NCBI GenBank assembly: GCA_036346225.1
Contig: JARFIW010001469.1
Coordinates: 6,356,001-6,420,000, forward strand
Reading direction: 5' to 3'
Source of the DNA: Platerodrilus igneus
Lineage: Eukaryota; Arthropoda; Insecta; Coleoptera; Lycidae
Length of the DNA: 64,000 nt
In this document: positions 1 through 12,790 of the stretch, piece after piece
Layout: each line of letters starts with the position of its first letter
How positions within the stretch are numbered: the first letter of the stretch is position 1
The notes under the pieces: generated by a model
Told to the model about the DNA's origin: nothing
What the model saw: only the letters and a program-made list of their open reading frames with translations
Database searches by the model: none
Translations under genes and position numbers: made by a program

Positions 1-272
1 AGATGCTACTACATAATTCTTATACTATTCTACTTATTCATAATGCTGCTTATAATATTGGAGTTTTAAAATATTGCACATTTGAAGACACAGCAGAAAT
101 GTAAACCGGTTTATTATTTTTAAAATGTAATAAATTTATTGCACCAAGCTAATTTAAAATTTGTAATGTTGTCATTATTAGTGGGTTAAGTGGCAGAACA
201 GCTGATGGATTCTCTATTAGCTGAACTTCACCCATATTTCTTTGTAAGTTTGTTTTTTTTTTACAATGAAGA
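1..272. other. AT-rich left edge, nothing recognised
   Basis: No coding frame with recognisable similarity is seen on either strand. The stretch leads into an ATT microsatellite and the 3' end of the minus-strand LINE beside it. Confidence 0.6.
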
Positions 273-300
273 CTTATTATTATTATTATTATTATTATCA
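273..300. repeat. (ATT)n microsatellite at LINE 3' end
   Basis: About nine tandem ATT/TTA units. It lies just downstream, on the minus strand, of the stop codon of the RLE-type LINE, so it may be that element's simple-sequence 3' tail. A similar short ATT array lies at 1,515-1,533, next to the broken 5' side of the same fragment. Confidence 0.8.
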
Positions 301-1478
301 TTTCTTTTGCTCAAAAACGTTTATTTCGTTTTGGTAACTAAAATTAGCGGAGGAGCTATTTACCTCTACCCGCTAATTTAAAAACTTCCTCACAACATGA
401 CATGATTGGAGTATGGTTGCTTTTTGACATATTGAGTGTAGTTTTACAAGTAATTGTAGTTTTTCCAAATTCTTTTGAAAATGAACTGAAGTTATACCAT
501 CAACTGAAATAACAAGTGGTATGATGTATAGATTTTTTAGTTTCCACAATTGTATAACTTCAATTCGTAAATCAGTATATTTTTGAATTTTATGAGATTC
601 TGTCTTTTCCAAATTATGTGTAAGGGGTATTGCTATGTCAATGAGAAATCCTGTTTTATTTATTTTATCCATAAAAAGAATATCCGGTTTGTTATATGCT
701 ATTGTATGATCAGTTAAAATAGATCTATCCCAATAAATGAGAGCATCTGTTGATTCTAAAACTGGTCTGGGTTTGTATTTGTAGTAAGGCTCCGGATTCA
801 CTAGTAGTTTGGATTTCACACCTAATTGTATATGAATAATTTTAGCAATCTGATTATGTCTTCCTAAATATGCTGTTTCGGCTAATTGGGAACAGCCTGC
901 TAAAATGTGTTCAATGGTTTCCCCTACTTTTGAACACTTGGGGCATTTGTCAACTACGTTGGCTTCTTTTAAAACATGTTTTGCGTAATTTTTTGTTCTT
1001 ATTACGCCATCTTGAATTACTATTAAGAAACCTTCTGTTTCAGGATATAAATAACCTAAATTTGCCCAATTTACAGACATTCTTTTATCAATTTGATTGT
1101 TTTTAAAGCATTTGGGTATTTTCCATGGAGATACTTTTCTTTCCAATTTTGTATATTTTCACTTGAACTTGATATTTGATGATAGTTGATAGAGTTTAGA
1201 TTCAAAGGAGTGTAATTTTTGTCATAAGTACTAATTAATTTTATTAATTCATTATTGGAGTTTTGAAAATGAGACTTTAAATTGTTTTCTTGTTTTCTAC
1301 AAAGATCACGGATATTATTTAAACCCCTTCCTCCGTCTTTACGAGGTAGGTAGAGTCTTTGCATTGCTGAATTAGGATGTAAGTATCTAAATTTAATTAA
1401 AGTTCTTCGGGTTAGACGATCTAGTTCATTTAAATCACTCTCACTCCATTTTAATTTTCCAAATGTGTAATTTTAATA
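301..1478 (-). pseudogene. R2/R4-type non-LTR retrotransposon, 3' ORF fragment with restriction-like endonuclease
   Basis: This is the C-terminal end of the ORF of a LINE that cuts its target with a restriction-like endonuclease. The reading is continuous from a TAG stop at 373-375 to 1,146, shifts frame in the 1,071-1,146 overlap, runs on to 1,364, and can be followed with further damage to about 1,478. The upstream part has the LYLPRKDGGRGL signature that follows the RT thumb in such elements. The downstream part has a zinc knuckle of form C-X2-C-X8-H-X4-C (CPKC...HILAGC), then RHNQIAK, then the nuclease motif PD-X14-D (PDILFMDK...LIDIAIP). The RT palm is missing, so the copy is 5'-truncated and dead. 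The nuclease motif makes the class confident; the exact clade is less certain. Confidence 0.85.
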
Positions 1479-1533
1479 TGAAACTGCCCACGTATTAATT
1501 GCAATAAAAAGATTCTTATTATTATTATTATTA

Positions 1534-1784
1534 TACTTTCAAGGATTGTTTAAAAACACTAATTAATGCTATCGACCTATGTACTGAATTGTAACACGTA
1601 ATTACTCTAAGCTAAACGTTCGGATTGGTTTTTGAGATATAGTACAAACCACGAAAGAAGACACTACGTCATCACTTGTAGTTGTATGAATTAAGTTGAA
1701 AATTTTAAGTCATTATAGTTACCTAATTCATAAAGACCAAATTAATATTTTATTTCGGTAGTTTTCGTTAAACTTCGCTTTTTC
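1534..1784. other. AT-rich spacer between two LINE fragments
   Basis: I see no coding similarity or repeat structure here beyond the short ATT array at 1,515-1,533 at its left edge. Confidence 0.5.
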
Positions 1785-2650
1785 TAAAGCTATAAATTCG
1801 TATTTTTTGTAACCTTATTTCGATAATTACCCTAATCATTAGTATCGGTTCTTTAGTCCCTCTGTCTTTACGAAAACCATATTGGTCTTCGCTTAAATAA
1901 TTCTCAGTCAAAGCTTCTACTCTATTTTTAATTATTATTGTTAGTATTTTGGAAGCGTGGGAAGTTAAACTAACCGTTCTAAAATTCTCACACCTATCAG
2001 CTCCTGACTTTTTTGGGATTGGGATAATAATATTTTTTCGAAATCTATTGGGACCTCGCCTGTGTGATATATACTTTTACTAGTTCATATAATCTGTCTA
2101 AAGTTTTCTGACTTACATATTTTATTAATTCCGCGTGTATATCGTCTATCTCCGGCGTTTTATTTAGTTTAAGATCCCTAACAGCTCTATCAAATTTCTC
2201 TCTTAATATTGAGAACCCTATTTATACATCCTCTTCTTGGTCGCTCTCTAACTCATCCATATCGTCTCCCTTATATAAATCTTCTAAATGTCTTTTTCAT
2301 CTATCTGCTACCTCAATTTTATTTATTAGAAGCTCATTATTCTCATCTTCAATACCATTATATTTTTTCTTATCTTCCCCAAAAAAAATTTTAACTGCCT
2401 TGTAAGCTCTGTCTGACTTACCTACTCTCAAATCATCTTGTATTCCCTTACAATCCTCCTCCGTCCATTTATTTCTAGCTCTTCTACACTCATGTACTAT
2501 CTTATTTCTAACTCTATTATATTTTTACTTACTTTCACTATCCAATTCTCTGAAAGGTTTAAGCTTTTTTTCTATTCTCTATTAAATCTAATATCTCTTT
2601 TGTTACCCAGGGGTTTCTCGCTTCTACTTTTTTCTTACCTATAGTCTGTG
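1785..2650 (-). pseudogene. LINE reverse-transcriptase fragment (connector plus N-terminal RT)
   Basis: Read on the minus strand, this matches the stretch between endonuclease and RT of an abundant insect LINE family, then the first RT blocks. From right to left: an ARNPWVTKEIL-like segment, a KARNKW segment, a DRWKRHLEDLY-like segment, a degenerate NKTPE-DDIHAELIK block (usually NKAPG-D), then PKKSGADRCENFRTVSLTSH and DQYGFRKDRGTKE. The last two correspond to RT blocks 1 and 2. Reading needs several frame changes and there are stops, so it is a pseudogene. The palm with the FADD box is not present. It appears to belong to the same broad family as the plus-strand element at 9,985-12,445, but the two overlap too little for a firm subfamily call. 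Confidence 0.75.
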
Positions 2651-2930
2651 TTGCTGTATCATGTTATTATGATGGAAAATCATTCGCTGTATTTATTTGT
2701 GTTTTACAGAATTAAAAATAGATCTATTTGGTTTTGAATAGAACATGGGATTTCTATTTGCAAGTTATCGAATTGATGTTGTTTTTTATGTCTCTTATTA
2801 TGGTTATTATGGTTACGAGATCATTATTTGAATACTAGTTGGATTGCTGATTGAATTGCTGCTCGCAATACAAGCGGACCAGTAAGAAAAGAACAAAATC
2901 AGTATCGTCCGCGTTACAGGGTAACAAAAG

Positions 2931-2934
<4 letters not shown>

Positions 2935-2965
<31 letters not shown>
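2935..2965. repeat. (GA)n microsatellite
   Basis: An uninterrupted GA dinucleotide run of about 15 units within AT-rich unique-looking DNA. The Arg/Glu-rich and Ser/Leu-rich open frames across it are products of the repeat and not genes. Confidence 0.95.
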
Positions 2966-2970
<5 letters not shown>

Positions 2971-4429
2971 AAGAAAACGAATACCGTGCTAAACACATTT
3001 GGAGATTGGTGGGGAGTTCAAAGGAACGAAACGACAGTACATACCCACCAATTCACAGAAAAAATATAACGCTAATGAATATTTTTTAAGAATTTGGCTA
3101 GCAAAACTAAATTAAATTGTAAGGACAAACATCTGTATCCTCCAGTTGTTCTTAAATACGAATTATATCTAGTAACAATCAAATCGAAGGTGTTTTGGAA
3201 GCAAAAGAATTATGCAAACATACACCCCCTAAAATATTGCCGCATAGTTTAGAATAACAAACTAAGCGGATTTAACCACCGTAATTAATAATAATTTGTA
3301 TTGGCTAGGGTAGCAATTAATACTAATCATCTATACAATGCGGTAGAAACCTACATAATTTAAATACTTACTTACTCTATTGATGCAGACCGAATTTGTT
3401 ATGACTAGAGCAACCGAAACATATAAACACAAAAAAAAACACATTCACCATAGTACGTCAAATTATTAGATAAATCCTATAGTCTAAAGTATTACTCTTA
3501 ACATTGCTAGAATGTAGACAAACTACATACCATTCAGGACTAAAGCAAACAGCTGTCGGTCATCATCCTATGCTATTCCTTTACGCAGGATGTGAAGGAT
3601 ATGGCTCTAGCTACCAGTCATGCAAAAAGAGAAAGCACGTTTTTCATCATAAGGATTTACAACTGTCCGATTTAGCAGAGAAGAATGAACGCGACTAAGC
3701 GCTAAATATCTAATGAATTCATTTAACCAATTTAGTTGTCAAATTGTTTTCCGAAGAAATAATCACGGAAATCCCATATATAATAAAAATAAGATCGAGA
3801 AGGTGTTTATCTTGCCAAGATAACACTGCTGCATACCTAATTACCATTAGATTAGCAACATTAACGAAATTCCTAATCAGTTAAAATTACATGTCTAGAT
3901 AAGGGGCCAGTAAGAATATATACAAGCGAACTCGTGAATTAAGGACGAGCACAGTTGGCTGCCTAACTGAGCGGGTTAAAATTTGAAAAGTGCAGCAACT
4001 CGTAAATTCATATAAGTAGAAACTGAAATGTTTTTTAAAGTAAGGAAACATTGAATTTTCAAATACTAAATGGAACATAATAGAATGCCAAAATTATTAA
4101 GACCCACGTTCTATTATAACGTTGTTTGTTGCTCTGAGAAGGCACAGGATCACCTTGACCTCGATGCTAATTATCTTTTTCAAAATAATGGATGCTGTCT
4201 GTGTCTAACCATTTCTGTTAAATTATATAGTTGCAACAATTAGTAACTAAGTAAATGGCAGCTTTGTTGAAGTTAAGTTTTCGACTGCTGCGAATCTGTC
4301 GTGCGTTCAATGTTTTGAATTTAATCTACTTAAGGCTTTATTATGATAATAAATTAAAAAAGGTTGTGCATCGGATTCGATAAAACTTCAGAGACACGTA
4401 AAATAAAAATGTTTGTAAAAGGGATTGGA
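2966..4429. other. unassigned AT-rich region
   Basis: Only short frames are open. The longest (3,504-3,698, 64 codons) shows no recognisable motif, and neighbouring frames give no extension. Confidence 0.5.
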
Positions 4430-4690
4430 TAGAAAATGGTGAGAAATGGGTCTGCTGCTTAGATCACTACACTCTGAAACTGAGTGGACTGTAAAATCCG
4501 AGCTCCGGTGAATTATTAGCTCCGGGTCTCGGCGCGTCGGCATTCATCGATTACATTCTACACTGGCAATGTTATTTGAAGCATTGTGATTTTCAAGGCT
4601 AATGTATAGGATTAGCAATTTGTTTCACAAAATTAAATACTTCTGTTAACTGTTTTAACCTTTTGCTGATTTGAAATATCAATTTCTGGG
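4430..4690 (+). repeat. dispersed repeat family A, copy 1
   Basis: Shares ordered blocks with 24,980-25,200 in the same orientation: CTCTGAAACTGAG, GACTGTAAAA-CCGAG, CATCGATT-CA, ATATTTGAAGC or close variants, and AGCGATTTGTTT-like sequence. The two are diverged, with indels. The overall look resembles a solo LTR of an LTR retrotransposon, but I cannot fix its ends or a target duplication. Confidence 0.55.
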
Positions 4691-7149
4691 AAAGTTGTGA
4701 AGTATACTTGCATTTGTTTTTACTCAAAGCTATTAAAGCTGTGCTGAACTAAATACAATTATGTTGTTTCCTAAGAGTTTTATACCTCTGGTTTCGGTTC
4801 GATTTCAGTAGCAATCCCAGCTTACGCATGGGTCAACTCCTTTTGAATTACAGAGCATTTTGCTATTTGTATAGCCTCATATCTATTTGGTTTTATATTC
4901 GTAGGCAGTAATAAAGAATTCCCATTTACGAGTATCGAGGGAAGCTAACCATGGTTTTTTTGTAAATGTGTTTGAAATGGAGCATGGATAGCTAGCTGCC
5001 TATGAGAGTGCGATGAAGTGTGTTGCTTATTTCAAGCTGGCGGCGCCAAATGTTGGAACAAAAGAGCTGAGTATGCAAATATAAAGTTGTGGTGTTTTTT
5101 AGCACCAGCTGATGGTATAGTCTAAAAAGGCGACATGTGGATGCTGAGAACTTTTTTTTGCTTTTAAGGAAATTTTTACATTTGTAGAATCTAATAATTA
5201 TCCGAAAAGTTAGACAATATGTAAATAGCATTTACGAACGCCTTAAATCAAGTCAGTACCAAATTTTATAAAATCGATGCTTCATATACTTTCGGAAAGG
5301 AGTTTTTCACAAGGTGAGGGAATCACTATTTTTGAATGATCAGTTTCGTCTTCCGTTAAAGTAACGAATACGCGATCAAAGTTACTTTGTATGAGGAGAC
5401 TGACTTACGGACTCAATTAAACAAAAAGTTTCCTTCATTTGCGGTGAAATGGTCTATTTTCTTATGTTTTTCAATGTAATTGAATTATTTTTGTGTAGAA
5501 CTCCGAAATTCTAGATATCAAAGAGAACACAATTTGTCCAATTATAACTCTTTTTAACTTAATTTAAATTTTATGAGTTTTCAAAAAGTGGTTCACCACC
5601 AAACATTTGCTGCGAAGTTAATCATGCCTTTAAAAATGACATGATAGCCACTTTATGCATTTATTGAAGTGAAGATGTTATTTAACTCAAAATATCAAAG
5701 ATCCATATATTTTATTTTTTGAATAAATTGTAACGTCTTGGCGTTACGTTAAATAGAAACCGGATGCAAAAAGAGGACTAAAATTGATATTGATGTACCA
5801 ATTTTATTATGATTTCATAAATAGTAGTGTTCGTTAAGCAGAGTTGAATAAACTTTTAGTTCTATTATAACCATATCATAAACTTAAAAACTACAAAAAC
5901 ATCGTTTTATTTCTATTAAATACATATTTGAACGTAAGTCAGGTTTATAAATTATTTCAAAACCACAAAAGCCCAAACAAAATATTTATTATAGTAAATT
6001 TTATTGACGGGTCGCGCCATTTTAAGGAAACTTTTAAAATAAAAAAGTAAAATACCGTGGAATTATTAATGGACATGTTCCATACCCTAATTATCCGAAA
6101 TGTAGGAGAGCTTTTTACAAATTTTAGTAACTTGAAACAGAATTAATATTAAATAGTTAAAATACAAAGTAAACCTTATACCATTTTCTAAGCAAATTCA
6201 TACAACTTAGCAAAAAAAGCTAGACGCCTAATAGTGGAACTTACCAATATCAAGTCACATATAATTGTGTCACTCATACAAAGTAACAAGACTTTCAATG
6301 CATCTATTCGAACTACTAGAATAATAAAATAGCCGTGTAAATACATAGATCATTAAAGAGAAAAGCCACTGTACGAAAAGGGATATGCGTGTGTATTATA
6401 AGTCTTATAGAAATAATAGTATATAGTATGTAGTTAGCAATAAAAATAATAAAATTACTCATCAATCCAGAAAAATGCCGCTCAACCTAAACTCAGCAGC
6501 ATTTATTTCGAATTTTATATTTTAATTTGGTGGAAATTGATGTGATAATGCGGTTATGAGAGGTTACTGAATACTCGAATTCCATGAAATAACTCACCCA
6601 AGGAGAAGAAAACGGAGAAAGGTAAAGTTTCCCTATATTTAATTTTTCAACCCTGTATAAACATGCGCGTATTTGATTGGCACATAAAATAAAATGCCCA
6701 ATTTTTAAATTAATCCATTTCAGCCGTGTGCATAAATAATTATTCTTGAGAGATATTCATTTTAAAATATAAATACAAAAGCCTTTCATTTCATCCGTGT
6801 ATAAATAATTATTCAGTAAATACTAAAAACAACTTCGTCTTTAAGCTATCTTCTTTAAGATATACGAAACTAAAATCCGTACTCTGTAGAATACAAATCA
6901 ATCATCAAGAATGCAATTGCACGCTTTAATTAACTATGTAATTAATTTCCGTATGTAGATATATCAATTAAAACAAAAATGAAATATCATTCTCCTTAAA
7001 ATTAACATTTTTTGAGTTTGAATCTTTATTCCAAAGAAATTAATTCCAGAATTTTCGAATATCGGTAGGAGAATGCGTCATTTATTAGAAATGTTCCTAA
7101 AGCCATTAAAGAAGCCAATTGTTTTGTATCAATGAATAAACGCCCCTAT
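4691..7149. other. unassigned AT-rich region
   Basis: No coding similarity, long inverted repeat or tandem array is seen on either strand. All open frames are short and unsupported. Confidence 0.5.
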
Positions 7150-7625
7150 TCAAAGAACGCGAGATAGGTTTTGGGTTTTTGGGATCTTTTTTTTAAAAAG
7201 ACTTTATTTCCAAATTTACACTCCTTTCAAGTGTATTTTAATTTATACAGAAATTATAAATGATTTCAACAAATGGTTAACGTTTAAAAATAAAAATAAT
7301 CAAAGTTGCTTTCACTAATTAATTAATTAAAACTAAAATGAGTAGCTTGGACAACCAACAATGTTAAAGTTGTGAAGCTCGAGACTGACTGGCAATCTAG
7401 GGCTCCTGAGGATATTTGTGCTATCCCTGCTCTTACATCACTTTGTGGGAAAGATCTCATGCCTGTTATTTGTTGATGCAATACAAAGTATTACATTTTA
7501 ATAATCTTAATTCTAATAGTTACTATCTTATTGTCTACTGTGACCTGCACATGCAGTGTCATATAACGTCTGGAATACAAAGTAACTGTTTCCGTTCTCA
7601 TGTCAGGTTTGTGAACTTTTATTAA
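7150..7625 (+). repeat. dispersed repeat family B, copy 1
   Basis: Diverged direct repeat of 52,250-52,760. Both begin near a GCGAGATAG(G/A)TTTTG motif, pass TTTTTAAAAAG...TTTATTT, then AATGAGTAGC, CAACAATGTTA and GACTGACTGGC, and end near TCTGG-TACAAAG. The arrangement suggests solo LTRs of one family lying in the same orientation. No open frame inside is supported. Confidence 0.6.
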
Positions 7626-9984
7626 CCTTTTATTATGTCCTTCAATTATACAATGTAACAATAATTCTTAAGTCTAATAATTTCATTTAAATATACATAT
7701 GATTTGGGAGATATGTAACTCATGTAGCTATGAAAAAGCTATAAAAGATAATATAAACAAGTTTAAAAATCTCTGCGTATTACAGTAAGAAAGAAAGAGA
7801 TAGTAGCGGACCGGTTCGTTTATTAGCAAAGAATAGATGACGCATTACGAGAGCAATAAATCTTACTGACCGGCCTTAATTAGCTCATTCAAGCGCGACA
7901 TCCTCTTATTTATTACATCATCCAGAATGTGTCATGTTTCGAAATAAAGCGTGAAGGATCGAGAAAATGACGTATTGAGTTAGTTTTACTATATAAGACG
8001 GGAGTAATTAATTCGAGATTCGTTCGATCATTTCTTTCTAAGCCAGACAACATGTAAGATTCAAGCAAAGTTTCATTCTTTAAATAATTTTCGGCATGAA
8101 ACATATGTTTCAAATAATTTGAAATCTATTTTATCGACGTTCCACGAGTAACAGAAGTTATCACCCACACACATAATTTCCAAATGAAATTCCATTACTG
8201 AGTTGACTGATTATCCTTTTACAATGATCTAAATTTGATCCTAGTTTCTAAATAAATGCAGATAAAATTTAACCCCTTACTTAATTTCTGTTAACATAGA
8301 ATAATTGCAATGAACATACAAATATACTTAAAAAACTTAGTTTCTTAATCTCACCCTGGCCAGATATTGCTAAAAAATCTAAAACAAAGAACTTAAAATT
8401 AAATCCATCAATAATAGTATCACTCCAATATTCCCATATGAAATTATAAATTTCAATTTTTTGGAAATGCACTTAATGACAACTTAGAAAACCGTTAAAT
8501 ACCAATTCTTCCTTTTATTCTTTCATTGTGTATTCAAAATACTAATTTTTAATACTTCATCGAACACTAAATTCTACAATAAAATCTACATTTAAAATGT
8601 TTCAAAATTCCTTGCACATTAACATTATGCTTAACTGTAACTAACTCTAATTCCGTCGCTAAGTTATCGTTCGCTTTATTTCATACAACATAAATAGCAA
8701 CCAATTTACTTTTAAAATTCACATATACATCATCACAACGTACAAACATAAAAGCTAATATTATTACTTAATGTTTTAAATTTCCTCGCTTTAAAAATGA
8801 TTACGAGTTTCCAGAAACCATTAGTATGTCCAGTTCCTGCTTTTATTTTCCAACTAACACACCTGTTTTTACTCAACACATTACAAATTTCCAAATCAAT
8901 GAGGGGTGAACTCTCCAGGTTCGAAACTTTACCTTGTCTGTGCAAGCGTAAGTACAAAATAAATTTCGTCACACACCGCGTTTTTTCGTGCGGGATCTTA
9001 TATTCTCATTATAAAACTGTTTGTTTTTGCCCTTGAACTTCCAACCCGACTTACTTTTCGTTCATATTATTGCATTTTGATGTTTTCTGATTAACTTTTC
9101 GCGGATAATTAATTTATTCAATTTTTCGTCCCACTATAAATCCTATCACGTGAAAAACGCCTGACTTCCTAGATTTTGTTTAAATTAGCGTTACATGTTA
9201 ATGTCTTTAGCAATATAAATGAATACCTTGTATATTGTATTGCTTGAAATGATTAATTTATCTGCAATCTGATATCCGTGAATTTCACTGAAAAAGTGTC
9301 AGAGTTTTAAGTAATTTTTTGCATTGCAAACTATAGCCTTAATTATTTTGGTGTATTATTAAATGGAATTATTACTAATAAACCTTGCACAAAGCTTTCT
9401 TAATTTTATGGGAGAAATGCATAACATTGAAATGTTTTCTTTGTTTGAGGTTTTAAAATAATTTATAAACCGTCCTAATATGTATTTTACTATAAATAAT
9501 TTTCTGAGTTTGTGGTTGGAGAGTATTGCATAAAGCCCTGTTTTCATTACATATTTATTACATTGTATGTTTTATGAAATCTATTATTTCAGCGGTTTTT
9601 GTTGTCGTTAATTCTATTTAATGTTTAATGCGTTATCTTAACATTGTATTAAATTGTACCAATTTATTGTAAGAAAATTAATTTTTATTGCTTTAATTAT
9701 ACTAAATGCCTTAATGAAATCATATTTTCTAAAAACAAAAGAATAGAAGTATCATACTTAATTAATATTGACTATTCATGAAATCTACTATACAGGATGC
9801 GTTGATACCTGGTATGTCTATTCAAATTGACTGATTTTGTTCTTTTCTATCTAATCTATAGCTAGTATAACGCATCGCTTTACCGGTGCCTCAAAACTTA
9901 CTCCTAAACAGTTTCCGTAGCTAGTTCAGTAAAATTGTAATTAAAATCAAAATATTCAGTAAAATTGTCCACAGGTCCACCTCT
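7626..9984. other. unassigned AT-rich region
   Basis: Nothing recognised. Open frames up to 79 codons near 8,733-9,036 overlap one another on opposite strands and carry no motif. Confidence 0.5.
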
Positions 9985-12445
9985 AGCTACAGTGAGGTAG
10001 AGGTAGAACCGATCTACAAAGATATTAAATACATACTAAGATGCGTGAAAGGACATGAAAATTTAATAACTACGGGGGTTTTTAATGTAGTGGTAGATGA
10101 GGTTAGGTTTATTTGAATTAGTCAAGAGAAACGACAAAGGAAATAGACTGGTAGAATTCTGTGACAAAAACAATTTAACCGTAACGAACACATTATTTCA
10201 ACATAATGCTAGAAGACAATACACGTGGAAGATGCCAGTTGATATTGGAAAATATCAAATAGTTACATTCTTGTAGACAACGGTTTAGGAATCAAGCAAT
10301 AGACTTTAGAAGCTATCTAGACGCTGACCACAACATCATAATTATGAAGACCGCTCTTAAATTTAAAAATTTGAAAAAAAGTAATGGGAAAAGGCACTTT
10401 GACTTTGAGAAACTAAAAGATAAAGATATCCACGAAAGATTTGAAAAAAAGTCAAATAAATTGCTGAAAGATATCGGGAAAACTTCTGATACTAAGGAAG
10501 TAGAAGCAGAATGGAATAACATTAAACCCAGCTTAGACGTGGCGGCCAGATTCTGGGGTATACACAAAAAGAAAATAGGAAACAATGAATACCAAAGGAT
10601 ATCTTGAATCTAATACAAGTGACACGAAAATACAAAAACAGACCAGACGAAGCAGAAATATAGAGATGCAAAGCCATAAAATCAGAAATTATTTGCAAAT
10701 GCAGGAAACTAAAGAACATAGATTGATGAAAAGTGCATAGAAGTACAAACTAAGATGGAAATAGGAAAGACAAATGAAGCATACAAATTAATTAGAATGA
10801 ATTTTAGGGATATAAAACCAAATAGCAAAAATATAAGGGACGCTGAAGGAGACTTCAAAAATGTACAGAAAGTGGTTAGATGGCAAGAATATATAGGGAA
10901 TTTATATGCAGGGCAGGAACTAGCAGAATAGGAATCAAACATTGAAAATGATGACTTGGGATATCCTATACTTAGAGATAAGTTTGAATTAGCATTAAAG
11001 GATTTGAAAAATGGTAAGGCACCGGGTATAGATATGAATAAGAAAGGAATAAGAAACTCTAAAAGCCACTGTACAAGCAGTAGCAGAATGTCTCTTGTAA
11101 GCTATATGTATGAGACATGCAGATACCTAAAGTTTTCAAACGTAATATCATAGTCACTATACCAAAAAAGAGAGGCGTTGATAGACAAGAAAATTTTAAT
11201 ACAATAAGTTTGACAGCAATCGTATCAAAAATATTAACTAGAATTGTACACAAACGATTGGAAAACGAGCTGAAAAAATACTAGGAGAATTTCAATTTGG
11301 GATTAGGCGAAAGAGGGGAACGCGGGGGCTAACTGAACTCTGAGGGTGTTAATGGAGAAGACAATAGAAAAAGGAGAAAGCGTGTATATAGGGTTTGTAG
11401 ATCTGGAAAAAGCATTCGACAATGTAAAATGGAAAAAAATGTTCGAAATACTAAAAAAGATTGAAATTTTTTTAGGTATAGACGGATAGTACATAGCTTA
11501 TACAAAGAGCAAACAGCGGTAAAAGAATTAGAGCAGGAATATAGAGGAGTTAATATTAGGAAAGGAGTAAGACAGGTATGTGCCCAATCCCCGTTTATTT
11601 TTAACTTGTACATTGAAGAGGCAATGAATACTGTCAAATGCAGGAAGACATTTGGAATTATTATACAGGGACAAAAGATTGATATGCTTAGATTTGCAGA
11701 TGATGTAGCGGTATTAGCATCTAGTAAGAAAGATTTAGAAGCAACCCATAATGAAATGGAAAAAGTTCTAACAGAGAGGTACAGTATGAAAATTAACAAT
11801 AATAATACTGAAGTACTAGGGGGGAAAATAGGTAAAAAACTAGAAAACAGATAGGAAACCAGAACTTATCAAAGGTTAAGAATTTCTGCTGCCGAAGAAA
11901 CCAAATAACGCAAGATGGGAAAAGCGTAAGAGATATAAAACAAAGATTAACACAAGGTCATGCTGCATTTAACAAGAAAAAGTAACTACTATGTTTAAAG
12001 ACAACATACATAGAAACAAGGAAAAGAGTGCTGAAAGCATATGTGTGGAGCACAGCACTGTACGATTGTGAAATTTGGACAGTAGGAAAAGCGGACAGGA
12101 AAAAGATAGAAGTTTTTAAAATCTGGTGCTACACGCGTACCATGAAGATATCATGGACAGACCAAGTTAAAACAACGAGGTTCTAGAAATATGTGGAAAA
12201 CAGTAAAAAATAGAAGAGATAGGAAGATAGGCCACATACTAAGGCATGGAGGATTGGTGCGGAATATATTAGAAGCAGAGATGGAAAAAAGAGAAGCAGA
12301 GGTAGACCTAGGTTAGACTATTGCACACAGATAGTCAAAGATGTAGGATGTGGGAATTTCAGAGAAATGTGTAGACTGGCTCAGAATGAAATCGATAGAG
12401 GTATGTGTCCAACCAGTTCCAAGACGGAAAACCTAATGACGAGAA
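9985..12445 (+). mobile_element. decayed LINE (endonuclease, RT, C-terminal domain)
   Basis: A 5'-truncated LINE read on the plus strand through many stops and frameshifts. Order of parts: APE-type endonuclease remains from 9,985 (a TTGVFNVVV segment where GDFN is usual, then KGNRLVEFC and RQYTWKMP); an endonuclease-RT connector at 10,344-10,607; an RT start with LKNGKAPGIDM at 10,990-11,040; QFGIRRKRGTRG at 11,290; GFVDLEKAFDNVKW at 11,392; RKGVRQVCAQSPFIFNLYIEE; and LRFADDVAVLAS near 11,690-11,720 (the RT catalytic box). The C-terminal part ends with GRGRPRLDYCTQIVKDVG and RLAQN, just before a tail motif AACCAGTTCCA-GAC. Relatives of its 3' end occur at 12,690, 53,367, 54,466 and 55,195. 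Confidence 0.85.
11390..11854 (+). pseudogene. RT palm of the LINE at 9,985-12,445
   Basis: The best-preserved part of that element. A frame at about 11,390-11,460 carries GFVDLEKAFDNVKW, the first catalytic Asp block. After a frame change the 82-codon frame at 11,606-11,854 carries FADDVAV, with the two catalytic aspartates, followed by the usual LE--H-EMEKVL helix. Flanking frames are interrupted, so it cannot encode a working enzyme. Confidence 0.8.
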
Positions 12446-12689
12446 AGCTAATTGTACTTGAACCTGATGATTATTATAAGCAAATACAAGTGTTGGCTTT
12501 GCAATATTCTCAAGTAATGTTGATTGTGCGAAAGGAATTATTGGAAAACAGTTAATTCGGTAATGGTCAAAATGTTAAGATTTTGGTAGCCGCAGGTTGC
12601 CTAACCTTCTTCACATACCACTGAATATAGGTGAAATGGGGTATATATTTAGAAAACAATAAAAGCGGAACCGAATTGAATTTAGGCTC
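12446..12689 (+). repeat. dispersed repeat X, copy 1
   Basis: Shared with 54,960-55,190 (minus) and 62,725-62,960 (minus). The first part is open in one frame in all three copies and encodes a similar peptide (here DYYKQIQVLALQYSQVMLIV, then RKELLE). The second part has the order GTGAA-(T/G)GGG-ATAT and AAAACAATA-AA-C-GAA. It directly follows a LINE 3' tail here and at 55.2 kb. Whether X is a 3' extension of a LINE subfamily, a SINE-like unit or something else is open. Confidence 0.6.
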
Positions 12690-12790
12690 TAGGAATTTCA
12701 GGGAAATGTTTAGGTTAGCTCAGAATAGGAAACAATCGAGGTACGCGTCTAACCAGTTCCAGGACTGAAGACCTAACGATGATGATGAAA
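12690..12790 (+). mobile_element. short LINE 3' end, second copy
   Basis: Repeats the terminal 100 bp of the upstream LINE: GGAATTTCAGGGAAATGT, then the segment encoding RLAQN-like residues, then CTAACCAGTTCCAGGACTGA, ending in a GATGATGATGAA tail. It is a very short 5'-truncated insertion or a partial duplicate separated from the first by repeat X. Confidence 0.7.

Noticed and set aside
190..381. Poly-Leu frame at the left edge
   Set aside because: It is produced by the ATT microsatellite.
2813..3069. Opposing Ser/Leu-rich and Arg/Glu-rich open frames
   Set aside because: They are translations of the GA microsatellite and have no support outside it.
3504..3698. 64-codon frame with several Cys and His
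   Set aside because: The spacing fits no zinc-binding pattern, there is no second copy, and the neighbouring DNA is non-coding in character.
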